Shown: piece by piece, positions 44,623 to 54,800 of the stretch | How positions within the stretch are numbered: position 1 is the first letter of the stretch | How the letters are laid out: the number at the start of each line of letters is the position of its first letter | Assembly (NCBI RefSeq): GCF_025152745.1 | Contig: NZ_CP104040.1 | Span: 4,307,501 to 4,371,500 of the forward strand | DNA from: Rhizobium sp. WSM4643 | Lineage (GTDB): Bacteria; Pseudomonadota; Alphaproteobacteria; Rhizobiales; Rhizobiaceae | Direction: 5' to 3' | Length of the DNA: 64,000 nt | Made by a program: the position numbers and the translations under genes | The notes under the pieces: model-generated | Told to the model about the DNA's origin: nothing | Databases searched by the model: none | Seen by the model: the letters and a program-made list of their open reading frames with translations, nothing else

Positions 44623-45873
44623 TCATTCCGCCGCCGTCCGCTGGCCGAAACGCTTCTCGATATAGTCGACGACAAGCGCTTCGAAGTCGGCGGCGATATT
44701 GGGACCGCGCAGCGTCAACGCCTTCCGGCCGTCGATGAAGACGGGGGCCGCCGGCGTCTCGCCGGTACCGGGAAGCGAAATGCCGATATCGGCATGTTTG
44801 CTTTCGCCCGGCCCATTGACGATGCAGCCCATGACGGCGACGTTCAGTGCCTCGACGCCGGGATATTTCTCGCGCCAGACCGGCATGTTCTTGCGAATGT
44901 CGTTCTGGATGTTCTGGGCAAGTTCCTGGAACACGGTCGATGTCGTGCGTCCGCAGCCCGGACAGGCCGCAACGACGGGAATGAACTGGCGGAAGCCCAT
45001 GACCTGCAGGATTTCCTGCGCCACCTGGACTTCGCGCGTGCGGTCGCCGTTCGGTTCCGGCGTCAGCGACACGCGGATCGTATCGCCGATGCCGTGCTGC
45101 AGCACGAAGCCCATCGCCGCCGACGAGGCGACGATGCCCTTGGTGCCCATGCCGGCCTCCGTCAGACCGAGATGCAGCGCGTGATTGGAGCGTTCGGCAA
45201 GCATGGAATTGACGGCGATCAGGTCCTGCACCTGGCTGACCTTCGCCGACAGGATGATGCGGTTGCGCGGCAGGCCGATCTCTTCGGCAAGGGCTGCCGA
45301 AAGCAGCGCCGACTGCACGATCGCCTCCCGCGTCACCTGCCGGGCCGAAAGCGGCGATCCGGCTTCGGCGTTCCGGTCCATCAGCGCCGTCAACAGCTCT
45401 TGATCGAGCGAACCCCAGTTGACGCCGATACGCACCGGCTTGTCATAGCGGATCGCCATCTCGATGATCTCGGCGAACTGCTTGTCCTTCTTGTCCTTGA
45501 AGCCGACATTGCCGGGATTGATGCGGTATTTCGCCAATGCCGCGGCACAATCAGGATGATCGGCGAGCAGCTTGTGACCGATATAGTGGAAGTCGCCGAT
45601 CAAAGGCACGTCCATGCCGAGGCGCAGCAGCCGCTCGCGGATCTTCGGCACGGCGGCCGCACTCTCGTCGCGGTCGACGGTAATGCGCACCAGCTCCGAA
45701 CCCGCCCGGTGGAGAGCGGCGACCTGCGCGACGGTCGAATCGATATCGGCCGTATCGGTATTCGTCATGGATTGCACGACGACCGGCGCCCCGCCGCCGA
45801 CGATGACGCCGCCGACATCGACGGCAACGGAAGCGCGGCGCGGTTTCGGATCAAAATCGGCGGCTGAAGACAT
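44623..45873 (-). CDS. ispG: 4-hydroxy-3-methylbut-2-enyl diphosphate synthase
   Basis: The 416-residue enzyme has an N-terminal TIM barrel ([50 protein letters not shown]) and the C-terminal iron-sulfur domain with CPGCGRTTS and [18 protein letters not shown]. It makes HMBPP in the MEP isoprenoid pathway with a [4Fe-4S] cluster. ATG at 45873 is chosen; GTG at 45888 is possible. hisC starts 16 bp after it. Confidence 0.94.
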   Translation of the reverse strand: MSSAADFDPKPRRASVAVDVGGVIVGGGAPVVVQSMTNTDTADIDSTVAQVAALHRAGSELVRITVDRDESAAAVPKIRERLLRLGMDVPLIGDFHYIGHKLLADHPDCAAALAKYRINPGNVGFKDKKDKQFAEIIEMAIRYDKPVRIGVNWGSLDQELLTALMDRNAEAGSPLSARQVTREAIVQSALLSAALAEEIGLPRNRIILSAKVSQVQDLIAVNSMLAERSNHALHLGLTEAGMGTKGIVASSAAMGFVLQHGIGDTIRVSLTPEPNGDRTREVQVAQEILQVMGFRQFIPVVAACPGCGRTTSTVFQELAQNIQNDIRKNMPVWREKYPGVEALNVAVMGCIVNGPGESKHADIGISLPGTGETPAAPVFIDGRKALTLRGPNIAADFEALVVDYIEKRFGQRTAAE

Positions 45874-45969
45874 GGAGAGTTCTTGCACCCCTAAAAACAG
45901 TGCTTTTCAGGTGGATCAAGGCCGGCTGCTTGTCAACCGCCCCTGATATCACTTTTGTTGGGAGGCGGC

Positions 45970-47160
45970 TCAGTGACCGCCCCTGGAGGTCTCATCGGCA
46001 TAATGGGCTAGGTTAGACAGCAGCAAAACGACGAGCAGCAGCAACGGCAGCGCCATGAAAACGACGGCAAAGCCGATATGCTCGGCGACGAAGCCGATCA
46101 ACGATGGCGCAACCAGCATGCCGGAATAGCCAACGGTCGTGACCACCGAGATACCGATGCCAGGCTTGAGGCCGGGTATATTGCCCGCCGCCGAAAAGGC
46201 GATCGGCACCATGTTGGAAATGCCGATACCGCAACAGGCAAAGCCGAGGATGGCAAGCTCGGCATTGGGCGCCAAGCCTGCAAGCAGCATGCCGACAATG
46301 GCAAACAGCGTACAGATGCGCAACGTCTTGACGCCGCCGAGACGGTCGCGCACCAGGTCGCCGCCAAAGCGCATGATGGCCATGGTCGCCGAAAAGGCTG
46401 CGAAGCCAAGACCGGATAGTGCCACGGATGCATCCATTTCCTGCCGGAGATAGAGCGCGCCCCAGTCGAGAACCGCGCCTTCCGGCACCATCGAGAACAG
46501 CGCCATCAATCCAAGCAGCCACGGCAGCGGCACCATCGGCAGCTTCGTCTTTTCCTTCTTGGTGTCGGGATGCGGCGGATCCGCAAGGATCATCGGCCAT
46601 GCCAGAGCAAGGAAGATTGCCGCCAGCACGGTCGCCAGTTGCGCATGGCCGAGCACGCCGAGCTTGGAAATCACGATGCCGCCGAGACCTGAGCCGATCA
46701 GTCCGCCAAGGCTCCAGAAAGCGTGGCAGGACGACATGATGGCGCGGCGCATGGACTTCTCGACCGAGACCGCATTGGCATTCATTGCCACATCCATTGC
46801 GCCGATAAGGCCGCCGAACAGGAAGAGCGAAATTGCCCCGGTCAGCACATTTGGCGCGAGCGTCAATGCCAGCAGCAACGGCAGCATGCAGACAGCCAGT
46901 ACCTGAACGACGATACGCGAGCCGTGTTTGGCGATCTGTGCACCGGCGATCGGCATCATGACCAGCGAGCCGACGCCGAAAACGAGGATCATCAACCCAA
47001 GCTCGAACTTGGTCAGCGCCAGACGCTCGGCAAAATCCGGGATCTTCGGCGCCCAGCAGCCGACGACAAAACCGTTCATGAGAAAGAGCAGGGAAACCGC
47101 CGCCCTGCTTCTGGTAATGAAGCCGCTTCGGGCTCCCGGCATACTCACGTGACTATCCAT
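45970..47160 (-). CDS. MFS transporter (YbjJ-like)
   Basis: The 396-residue protein has about 12 membrane segments, starting SRAAVSLLFLMNGFVVGCWAPKIPDFAERLALTKFELGLMIL, which is the YbjJ-type sugar/unknown-substrate MFS pattern, and a mid-loop PHPDTKKEKTK. The substrate is unknown. It lies 63 bp downstream of a DeoR regulator on the same strand, so it may be the regulator target, perhaps a sugar or sugar-phosphate derivative exporter. Confidence 0.85.
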   Translation of the reverse strand: MDSHVSMPGARSGFITRSRAAVSLLFLMNGFVVGCWAPKIPDFAERLALTKFELGLMILVFGVGSLVMMPIAGAQIAKHGSRIVVQVLAVCMLPLLLALTLAPNVLTGAISLFLFGGLIGAMDVAMNANAVSVEKSMRRAIMSSCHAFWSLGGLIGSGLGGIVISKLGVLGHAQLATVLAAIFLALAWPMILADPPHPDTKKEKTKLPMVPLPWLLGLMALFSMVPEGAVLDWGALYLRQEMDASVALSGLGFAAFSATMAIMRFGGDLVRDRLGGVKTLRICTLFAIVGMLLAGLAPNAELAILGFACCGIGISNMVPIAFSAAGNIPGLKPGIGISVVTTVGYSGMLVAPSLIGFVAEHIGFAVVFMALPLLLLVVLLLSNLAHYADETSRGGH

Positions 47161-47223
47161 TTCCGGTCTTTCCTCATTGCCGGGCTTGCTTGGCCCGGTT
47201 TCCCAAAACTCTGTGATGGCGCC

Positions 47224-48000
47224 TCAGTTCGCTTTCTCGGCGAGAACAGTCCTGCATCCGCGCTCGCGGTAACCGGCAAGAACGGCCGGATCGGCATCGT
47301 GCTCGACGACCAGGCATTCGCAATGCGCAACCGGCAGTATGCTATGGGGGGCAGCAGTGCCGAATTTCTCCGAGGTTGCGGCCACCAGCACCCTTTTGCT
47401 CCTGGATGTTGCAAACCGCTTGAACTCCGCATCCTCGAAGCCGAACACCGTGATGCCGGCCTCGAGATCGACGCCGCAGGCGCCGAGAATGCAGAGATCG
47501 GGCGAGATCTGCTCCATATCCCGCAAGGCCTTGGCGCCGAGCGAACCGCCCGTCTGCCGGTCCACCATTCCGCCGATCAGGATGACGTTGACAGCCGGCT
47601 TGTCGATCAGCGCCGCGGCAATCGCCGGCGCGTTCGTTGCAGCCGTCAGTGCTAGGTCGGCCGGCAACGCATTGGCAATCGCCAGATTGGTGCTGCCCGC
47701 GTCGAAGAACACGGTCGAGCCGGCGGCAATCTGCTTTGCCGCAGCGCGCCCCAGCGCCTGTTTCCGGTCAGCCGCAAAGCCGATGCGCTGCGACAGGCTT
47801 CCACGCGCCGGTGAGACCGGCAATGCGCCGCCATAAACCCGCTCGCAGAGCCCTGCTGCCGCCATCTCGCGCAAATCCCGCCGTACAGTGTCCTCGGAGA
47901 CACCGAATTCGAGCGCAAGCTCCGTCGCCAGCACGCGGCCATTCAGCCGCAGCCTCTCGGAAATCACGCCTTGGCGCTCTCGCAACAAAAAATCCTGCAT
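47224..48000 (-). CDS. DeoR-family transcriptional regulator
   Basis: The 258-residue protein has a DeoR helix-turn-helix (RQGVISERLRLNGRVLATELALEFGVSEDTVRRDLREMAAAGLCERVYGGAL) and the DeoRC sugar-phosphate-binding domain with AGSTVFFDAGSTNLAIA, NAPAIAAALIDKPAVNVILIGG and the DLCILGACGVD segment. Such regulators sense phosphorylated sugars. I chose ATG at 48000; an upstream extension to 48339 is in unrelated sequence. The MFS gene follows on the same strand. Confidence 0.9.
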   Translation of the reverse strand: MQDFLLRERQGVISERLRLNGRVLATELALEFGVSEDTVRRDLREMAAAGLCERVYGGALPVSPARGSLSQRIGFAADRKQALGRAAAKQIAAGSTVFFDAGSTNLAIANALPADLALTAATNAPAIAAALIDKPAVNVILIGGMVDRQTGGSLGAKALRDMEQISPDLCILGACGVDLEAGITVFGFEDAEFKRFATSRSKRVLVAATSEKFGTAAPHSILPVAHCECLVVEHDADPAVLAGYRERGCRTVLAEKAN

Positions 48001-48169
48001 GTTCCTACCGAATCGAGATCCTATAAACCGAGAACGTGCATAAACGCTTATGATCATGCAGGCAATATGCACGGTCACACGTTTTCTGACGTTCGGAAAC
48101 AAAGCTGCACTAGCAGAGCGAACATGCCCTATTGACCGAGGCGGCAAAATCGATTGGTCATTCCGATTT

Positions 48170-48349
48170 TTCGCAGTCATACGTCGGGCGCCCGTCTCCG
48201 TGCCCGCGCCATTCGAATATAGCTCTCTCGTCTGGGCTTGCTTCCTGGGTTGTCTGATCTGGGCTGGCATCCCGACACGGAATGTGGTTGTCGGCGCCGG
48301 ATTGATCATCATCGTCAGCGAAAAACTGCGCGGCCGCATCGCCGCTTGA
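48170..48349 (+). pseudogene. C-terminal remnant of an EamA/DMT-family transporter
   Basis: In one plus-strand frame the sequence reads RRAPVSVPAPFEYSSLVWACF, then LGCLIWAGIPTRNVVVGAGLI, ending with IIIVSEKLRGRIAA and a stop. This is the characteristic last two helices of EamA/RhaT-type DMT transporters (APFEYxxLxWAxxLGxLxWGxxPTxxVxxGAxLI). The rest of the gene (about 250 residues) is absent: the upstream sequence is unrelated and includes the DeoR promoter region. It is a decayed fragment, evidence of a past rearrangement or deletion. Confidence 0.75.
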
Positions 48350-48499
48350 TGCCTGTTTCTGCCGGATTCATGGTTCGAGCGGCCGTTTGAGAAAAATATT
48401 TGCAGTTGCTGCTTTTATTCGCAGTTTTCTACGCTTCCGGCGCCCTAATTTTCTGCCAACTATCCTCATCCGAAGCACCTCCCAAGGATGGATAGAACA

Positions 48500-49273
48500 A
48501 TGAACTGGTTGAAAACCGTCGCCGCCGCCGCCCTCATTCAGGCTGCGGCCCTCCTGCCCGCCCATGCCGGTGAAAACCTCGCCGCCATCAAATCGGCCGG
48601 CGTCTTCAAGATCGGCACCGAAGGCACCTATGCGCCCTTCACCTATCATGACGAAAGCGGCAAGCTCGTCGGCTTCGATGTCGAGATCGGCGAAGCGATC
48701 GCCGCCAAGCTCGGCGTCAAGGCCGAATTCGTCGAAGGCAAGTGGGATGGCCTTATCGCCGGCCTCGACGCCAAGCGCTACGACACGGTCATCAACCAGG
48801 TCGGCATCACCGAAGCCCGCAAGCAGAAGTATGATTTCTCCGAGCCCTATATCGCCTCCAAGGCCGTGTTGATCGCCCGCGACGGCGACGACAGCATCAA
48901 GTCCTTCGCCGACTTGCAGGGCAGGAAGGCCGCCCAGTCGCTAACCAGCAATTTCGGCAAGCTCGCAACCGAAGCCGGTGCCGAACTCGTCGGCACCGAC
49001 GGTTTTGACCAATCGATCCAGCTGGTGCTGACCAAGCGTGCCGACGCGACGATCAACGACAGCCTCTCCTTCCTCGATTTCAAGAAGCACAAGCCCGACG
49101 CGCCGGTGAAGATCGTCGCCGAGCAGGAAAATGCCGACTACTCCGGCGTCATCATCCGCAAGAACGAGCCCGAGCTTCTCGCCGAAATCAACAAGGCGCT
49201 TGCCGACATCAAGGCCGACGGCACTTACAAGAAGATCGCCGACAAATATTTCGGCCAGGATGTTTCCAAGTAA
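48500..49273 (+). CDS. Polar amino acid ABC transporter substrate-binding protein
   Basis: The 257-residue protein has a signal peptide (NWLKTVAAAALIQAAALLPAHA) and the SBP family 3 fold: IGTEGTYAPFTYHDESGKLVGFDVEIGEAIA, DGLIAGLDAKRYDTVINQVGITEARKQKYDFSEPY and DYSGVIIRKNEP. It binds an amino acid, probably polar or cystine-like given the closest resemblance to FliY/TcyA, in the periplasm. The permease and ATPase follow, though a repeat element of about 160 bp lies between this gene and the permease. Confidence 0.9.
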   Translation: MNWLKTVAAAALIQAAALLPAHAGENLAAIKSAGVFKIGTEGTYAPFTYHDESGKLVGFDVEIGEAIAAKLGVKAEFVEGKWDGLIAGLDAKRYDTVINQVGITEARKQKYDFSEPYIASKAVLIARDGDDSIKSFADLQGRKAAQSLTSNFGKLATEAGAELVGTDGFDQSIQLVLTKRADATINDSLSFLDFKKHKPDAPVKIVAEQENADYSGVIIRKNEPELLAEINKALADIKADGTYKKIADKYFGQDVSK

Positions 49274-49289
49274 GTTCAACTGAAGAAAG

Positions 49290-49450
49290 ACTCCCCTCGC
49301 CAGCCCCTCCCCACAAAGGGGGAGGGGCTTAGCCGGCGGACCGCCTCATCTCCAGATAATCGTTTCGGCCGGCCGCCCGGTCGTTATTTCTTGCGAGGCG
49401 GCACCTAGATAAGTCCCTCCCCCTTGTGGGGAGGGGTTGGGGAGGGGTAT
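49290..49450. repeat. Rhizobial inverted-repeat intergenic element (first)
   Basis: The left arm (about 49290-49327, CCCCTCGCCAGCCCCTCCCC type) and the right arm (about 49414-49448) are inverted copies of about 35 bp rich in CCCCTCCCC and the CACAAAGGGGG hairpin. They flank about 87 bp of ordinary sequence. Each arm can also fold alone. It splits the amino acid transporter operon between the substrate-binding protein and permease genes. No transposase is visible; this resembles short rhizobial mosaic repeats or a MITE. Confidence 0.75.
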
Positions 49451-49487
49451 TCGGGTATCACGACCCAACCGACGAGAGAGAACTCCC

Positions 49488-50168
49488 TTGGCGCACTGGC
49501 TCCAACTGATGGCGGAATCGCTGCCCTCGCTCCTGTGGGCGGGGCTGATCTTCACCATTCCGCTGACCCTGCTATCCTTCGTCTTCGGCCTGGCCCTCGG
49601 GCTCGCCACCGCGATCGCCCGGCTCTTCGGGCCGATGCCGCTTTCGGCCATCGCGCGCTTCTATGTCTGGGCCATCCGCGGCACGCCGCTGCTCGTACAG
49701 CTCTTCGTTATCTTCTACGGCCTGCCGAGCCTCGGCATCCTGCTCGATGCCTTCCCGGCCGCCCTCATCGGCTTCACACTGAATATCGGCGCCTACAGCT
49801 CCGAGATCATCCGTGCTGTCATTTCCTCGGTGCCGAAGGGCCAATGGGAGGCCGCCTATTCGATCGGCATGAGCTGGCGCCAGGCGATGAGCCGCACGAT
49901 CCTGCCGCAGGCCGCTCGCGTCGCCGTGCCGCCTTTGTCGAACACCTTCATCTCCCTGGTCAAAGATACCTCGCTTGCCGCGGCCATCACCGTGCCCGAG
50001 CTTTTCCAGGCGGCGCAGCGCATCGTCGCCACCACCTATGAGCCACTGATCCTCTATATCGAGGCGGCGCTGATCTATCTCGTCCTGAGCTCCGTCCTCT
50101 CGCAGCTGCAGGTGCGGCTGGAACGCCGCTTCGCGCGTTATGGCGGCATGCTGGAGGCAAATGCATGA
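49488..50168 (+). CDS. Amino acid ABC transporter permease
   Basis: The 226-residue protein has five or six membrane segments and the EAA loop with EAAYSIGMSWRQAMSRTILPQAARVAVPPL. TTG at 49488 is preferred (peptide MAHWLQLMAESLPSLLWAG, with SD-like AGAGAGA upstream); ATG at 49509 is the alternative. The ATPase start overlaps its end by 4 bases, so the two are cotranslated. Confidence 0.92.
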   Translation: MAHWLQLMAESLPSLLWAGLIFTIPLTLLSFVFGLALGLATAIARLFGPMPLSAIARFYVWAIRGTPLLVQLFVIFYGLPSLGILLDAFPAALIGFTLNIGAYSSEIIRAVISSVPKGQWEAAYSIGMSWRQAMSRTILPQAARVAVPPLSNTFISLVKDTSLAAAITVPELFQAAQRIVATTYEPLILYIEAALIYLVLSSVLSQLQVRLERRFARYGGMLEANA

Positions 50169-50926
50169 TCGAGCTTTCCAACATCGAAAAGCGCTTCGGC
50201 GACGCCATTATCCTCAAGGATATCAGTATCCGCATCCCCGAAGGCAGCGTTACCGCGCTCGTCGGGCCTTCCGGCGGCGGCAAGAGCACGCTGCTACGCT
50301 GCATCAACCTGCTCGAAATTCCGACCGCCGGCTCGATCCGCCTCGGAGAGGAGAAGCTGGCCTTTGCGCCAGGCAAACGAACAAGTTGGCAGGCGATCCA
50401 GAAGATCCGCCGCCAGACCGGCATGGTCTTCCAGAACTTCCAGCTATTCCCGCATCAGACCGCGATCGAGAATGTCATGGAAGGCCTGGTGACGGTGCTG
50501 AGATGGCCGAGGGAAAAGGCCCGCGAGCGTGCGATGGAATTGCTGACCAAGGTTGGCATGACGCACAAGGCCGATGCCTGGCCTTCGACGCTGTCGGGCG
50601 GCCAGCAGCAGCGCGTCGCGATCGCCCGCGCACTGGCGCCGTCGCCGCGCGTGCTTCTCTGTGACGAGCCGACATCCGCCCTCGATCCCGAGCTTTCGGC
50701 CGAAGTAGTCGATGTGTTGGGCCAACTTGCCAGCGAGGGCACGACGATGGTGATGGCGACCCACGATCTCCGGCTCGCTTCCAAGATCGCCAATGACGTG
50801 GTTTTCCTGGAAGCTGGCAGCGTCGTGGAAACGGGCAGCGCCAGAGCTATCTTCAGTGCGCCGGAGCGCGAGCGCACCAAACGTTTCATCTCGACGATCA
50901 ACGCCGCCCATACGTACGATATCTGA
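50165..50926 (+). CDS. Amino acid ABC transporter ATPase
   Basis: The 253-residue ATPase has Walker A GPSGGGKST, signature LSGGQQQRVAIARAL, Walker B LLCDEPTSALDPE and the H-loop histidine in MATHDLRLA, and it matches the GlnQ/HisP class of polar amino acid importers. Overlap with the permease stop (ATGA) shows translational coupling. A dispersed palindromic repeat follows the stop. Confidence 0.95.
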   Translation: MIELSNIEKRFGDAIILKDISIRIPEGSVTALVGPSGGGKSTLLRCINLLEIPTAGSIRLGEEKLAFAPGKRTSWQAIQKIRRQTGMVFQNFQLFPHQTAIENVMEGLVTVLRWPREKARERAMELLTKVGMTHKADAWPSTLSGGQQQRVAIARALAPSPRVLLCDEPTSALDPELSAEVVDVLGQLASEGTTMVMATHDLRLASKIANDVVFLEAGSVVETGSARAIFSAPERERTKRFISTINAAHTYDI

Positions 50927-50930
50927 GCTA

Positions 50931-50978
50931 GAGCATGATGCCGAAAAGTGCGAGCGGTTTTCGGACGACTTCATACTC
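50931..50978 (+). repeat. Dispersed palindromic repeat (first type)
   Basis: GAGCATGATGCCGAAAAGTG followed by CGAGCGGTTTTCGG and then TTCATACTC is the same REP-like element as the 12669-12713 copy (opposite strand). It lies immediately after the ATPase gene. Confidence 0.8.
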
Positions 50979-51039
50979 TATTTCTTTGATTTAGTCCGGA
51001 AGACTTTAGGCCGACCTGGCCCAAAATCATCCGGATCTA

Positions 51040-51065
51040 ATGCCGGGATGCGAACATCCCGGCAT
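51040..51065. terminator. Hairpin between the ABC transporter and FMN reductase genes
   Basis: An 11-bp perfect stem ATGCCGGGATG / CATCCCGGCAT with a CGAA loop lies between two convergent genes. No T-tract is visible on either strand. Confidence 0.55.
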
Positions 51066-51079
51066 TGCTGGAATTCCAC

Positions 51080-51652
51080 TCAGGAGGCGGTGACGACGGC
51101 CCGCGCCGCCTTCAGCGCATTACCCCACCAGGTGAGCTGGTCGAGCTGGTTCTTCGCCGCTTCGTTGAGATGCGCGTAATCGCTGAGGCTCTTGCCATCC
51201 TTGAGGACGCCGAGATATTCACCAAGCGCGATATGCACGCCGGTTTTCACCGACGTCGCACCCATTTCCACGAAGATCAGACGAAGGTGCTCGACCGCGC
51301 GTGCGCCGCCGACGCCGCCGTAGCCGACGAAGCCGACCGGCTTCTGGATAAATTCGCCGAGATCGATGGCGTTCTTCAGAACGGCCGTCGGAGCGTGATT
51401 GTACTCGGCAGCGGTGAAGATGAAGCCGTCGAATTCACGCAGCTTCTTTTTCCAGCGCTCTGCCGTCTCGCTTTCAGCGGTCGTCGCACGCTGCTCACCG
51501 AAAAAATGCATGGGGTAGTCGAGCAGGTCGAGAACCTCGACCTCGATGTCCTGCCGCTCGGCGGCGATAGCGGCAATCCACTTGGCCGGATGCTCGGCAA
51601 AACGGCCAATACGCGTGCTGCCGACGATGACGGCAATCTTCAACTTGCTCAT
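51080..51652 (-). CDS. NADPH-dependent FMN reductase family protein
   Basis: The 190-residue flavodoxin-fold protein begins KIAVIVGSTRIGRFAEHPAKWI, with FMN-phosphate binding GSTR, and has AEYNHAPTAVLKNAIDLG and PVGFVGYGGVGGARAVEHLR, which match FMN/chromate/azo-type reductases (NADPH-dependent FMN reductase). The natural substrate is unknown; such proteins protect against quinones and metals. It is isolated, with 191 bp to pyc. Confidence 0.9.
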   Translation of the reverse strand: MSKLKIAVIVGSTRIGRFAEHPAKWIAAIAAERQDIEVEVLDLLDYPMHFFGEQRATTAESETAERWKKKLREFDGFIFTAAEYNHAPTAVLKNAIDLGEFIQKPVGFVGYGGVGGARAVEHLRLIFVEMGATSVKTGVHIALGEYLGVLKDGKSLSDYAHLNEAAKNQLDQLTWWGNALKAARAVVTAS

Positions 51653-51843
51653 GGATATTGTTTCCTGGATTGGTCTTGGGGCGGGTGATGGAAGGCCAAG
51701 TTTAGGAGAAAGCCCCCGCGCCGGGCAAGGCGCGGAGGCTGCTAACTATCAGCTTTTTGACAGGCCGATCATACACGATCGGGTGAATGAGCCAGGTTCG
51801 CAAAGACGCTGAAGGCGCCTTTTTAACAATGGCCAGCTGCCCT

Positions 51844-54800
51844 TCAGCCTGCGTAGACGACGAGCAGGTCCTTGGCATCGATCTGATCGCCGGCCCGCAC
51901 CAGCACCTCGGAAATCGTGCCGTCCTTTTCCGCATGCAGCGCCGTTTCCATCTTCATCGCCTCGATCGAGACGAGCACGTCGCCGGCATTGACGGCCTGG
52001 CCGGGCGAGACGAAGACGCGGCTGATGACACCCGGCATCGGCGCACCGACGTGAACGGCATTGCCCGGTTCGGCCTTGCGGCGGACGGCGGTCCCTGTCG
52101 CCCCATGGGCCCGGTCCGGCACCTTGATGCGGCGCGGCTGGCCGTTGAGCTCGAAGAAGATGGTCACCATGCCCTGGCTGTCGGTGGCGCTCATCGCCTG
52201 GTTGACGATGACGAGCGTCTTGCCGCGCTCGATGTCGGCAAACAGTTCCTCGCCGTCCTTGAGACCGTAGAAATAGGCGGGCGTCGGCAGCACCGAGACC
52301 GGGCCGTAGGTATCGGAGGCGAGCGCGAAGTCGGTGAAGACTTTCGGATACATCAGGTAGGACGCGAATTCGAAGTCGCTGATCTCGCGCTCGAGCTTCG
52401 TCTCGATGACTTTACGCTCCGCATCGAGATCGGCCTCCTTGAGCAGCGAGCCGGGACGCACGGTATAGGGCTTGTCGCCCTTCAGCGCCTTCTTCTGCAG
52501 CGCTTCAGGCCATCCTGACGGCGGCTGGCCGAGATCGCCCTTCAGCATCGAGACCACCGATTCTGGCAAGGAGACTTCCTTGTCGGGGCTGACGACATCG
52601 GCTACCGTCAAGTCCTGGGACACCATCATCAGCGCCATGTCGCCGACGACCTTGGAAGACGGCGTCACCTTGACGATATCGCCGAACATCTGGTTGGCGT
52701 CTGCATAGGCCTGCGCCACCTGATGCCAACGGGTCTCGAGGCCGAGCGAGCGGGCTTGTTCCTTGAGGTTGGTGAACTGGCCACCCGGCATTTCATGCAG
52801 ATAGACTTCGGATGCCGGACCCTTCAGATCGCTTTCGAAGGCGGCATACTGATTGCGCGCCGCTTCCCAATAGAAGGAAACGCGGCGGATCCATTGCGGA
52901 TCGAGGCCCGGATCGCGCTCCGTACCGCGCAACGCCTCGACGATCGAGCCGAGACAGGGCTGCGAGGTATTGCCGGACAGCGCATCCATGGCGGCGTCGA
53001 CGGCATCGACGCCGGCATCGACGGCGGCAAGAACGGTCGCGGCCGCAATCCCTGAGGTATCATGCGTGTGGAAATGGATCGGCAGGCTGGTCGCCTCGCG
53101 CAGTGCTTTGAACAGAACCTTCGCAGCCGCAGGCTTGAGGAGGCCTGCCATATCCTTGAGTGCGATGATATGCGCGCCGGCCTTCTCGAGCTCGACCGCA
53201 AGGTTGGTATAGTATTTCAGATCGTATTTCGGACGGGCCGAGTTCAGGATATCGCCGGTATAGCAGATCGCCGCCTCGCAGAGCTTGTTCTCCTCGGCAA
53301 TGGCATCCATCGAGACGCGCATGTTCTCGACCCAGTTCAGGCAATCGAACACCCGGAAGAGATCGATGCCGCCCCTGGCCGCCTGGCGGACGAAATACTT
53401 GACGACATTGTCGGGATAATTGGTGTAGCCGACGCCGTTGGCGCCGCGCAGCAGCATCTGCAGCAGGAGGTTCGGCGCGCCCTCGCGGATCAGCGCCAGG
53501 CGCTCCCACGGGTCCTCGGTCAGAAAACGCATGGAGACGTCGAAGGTCGCGCCGCCCCAGCATTCAAGCGACAGCAGGTTCGGCAGCGCGTGCGCATAGG
53601 TTCCGGCAATGCGGGCGATGTCATAGGTGCGCATGCGGGTGGCGAGCAGCGACTGGTGGCCATCGCGCATCGTCGTGTCGGTCAAAAGCACACGCTTCTC
53701 GTTGCGCATCCATTCGCCGAATTTCTTCGGGCCGAGCGTGTCGAGGAGCTGCTTCGTGCCGTCCTTGACCGTATTGCCGTTGGCGTAGGGGACCACCGGC
53801 TCGGCCGCATTTTCCAGCGGCCTCGGCCTGTCCTTGGCTTCGGGGTGACCATTGACGGTGACGTCTGCGAGATAGGTCAGGAGCTTCGTGGCGCGGTCCT
53901 GGCGCTTCACCTGCTGGAAGAGTTCCGGCGTCGTGTCGATGAAGCGTGTCGTGTAGCTGTTGTCCCTGAACTTGGGATGGCCGATGATCGCTTCGAGGAA
54001 GGTCAGGTTGGTTGCCACGCCGCGAATACGGAATTCGCGCAGCGCCCGGTCCATGCGGGCGATCGCTTCGGAAGGATTGGGCGCCCATGCCGTGACCTTG
54101 ACGAGAAGCGGATCGTAAAAGCGGGTGATGATGGCGCCCGAATAGGAAGTGCCGCCATCGAGGCGGATGCCGAAACCAGACGCTGACCGATAGGCAGTGA
54201 TACGGCCGTAATCCGGAATGAAGTTATGCTCCGGATCTTCCGTGGTGATGCGGCATTGTAGCGCATGGCCGTTGAGGCGGATATCTTCCTGGCGCGGCAC
54301 GCCCGATTCCGGCGTGCCGATCGCAAAGCCGTCGAGGATGTGGATCTGCGCCTTGACGATGTCGATGCCGGTGACGACTTCGGTCACTGTATGCTCGACC
54401 TGGATGCGCGGATTGACCTCGATGAAGTAGAATTTTCCGGTATCGGCATCCATCAGATATTCGACGGTACCGGCGCCGATATAATTGGTCGCGGCCGCGA
54501 TCTTCAGCGAATAGGCGGCGAGTTCCTGGCGCTGCGCTTCCGAGAGGTAGGGCGCCGGGGCGCGCTCGACAACCTTCTGGTTGCGGCGCTGGATCGAGCA
54601 GTCACGCTCGAAGAGATGCACGACATTGCCATGCGTATCGCCGAGAACCTGGCTTTCGACATGGCGGGCACGCTCGACGAGCTTTTCCAGATAGACCTCA
54701 TCCTTGCCGAAGGCGGCCATCGCCTCGCGTTTGGCCTCCGTCACCTCGCGGGCGAGATCCTTCGGATCGCGGATCGCGCGCATGCCGCGCCCGCCGCCGC

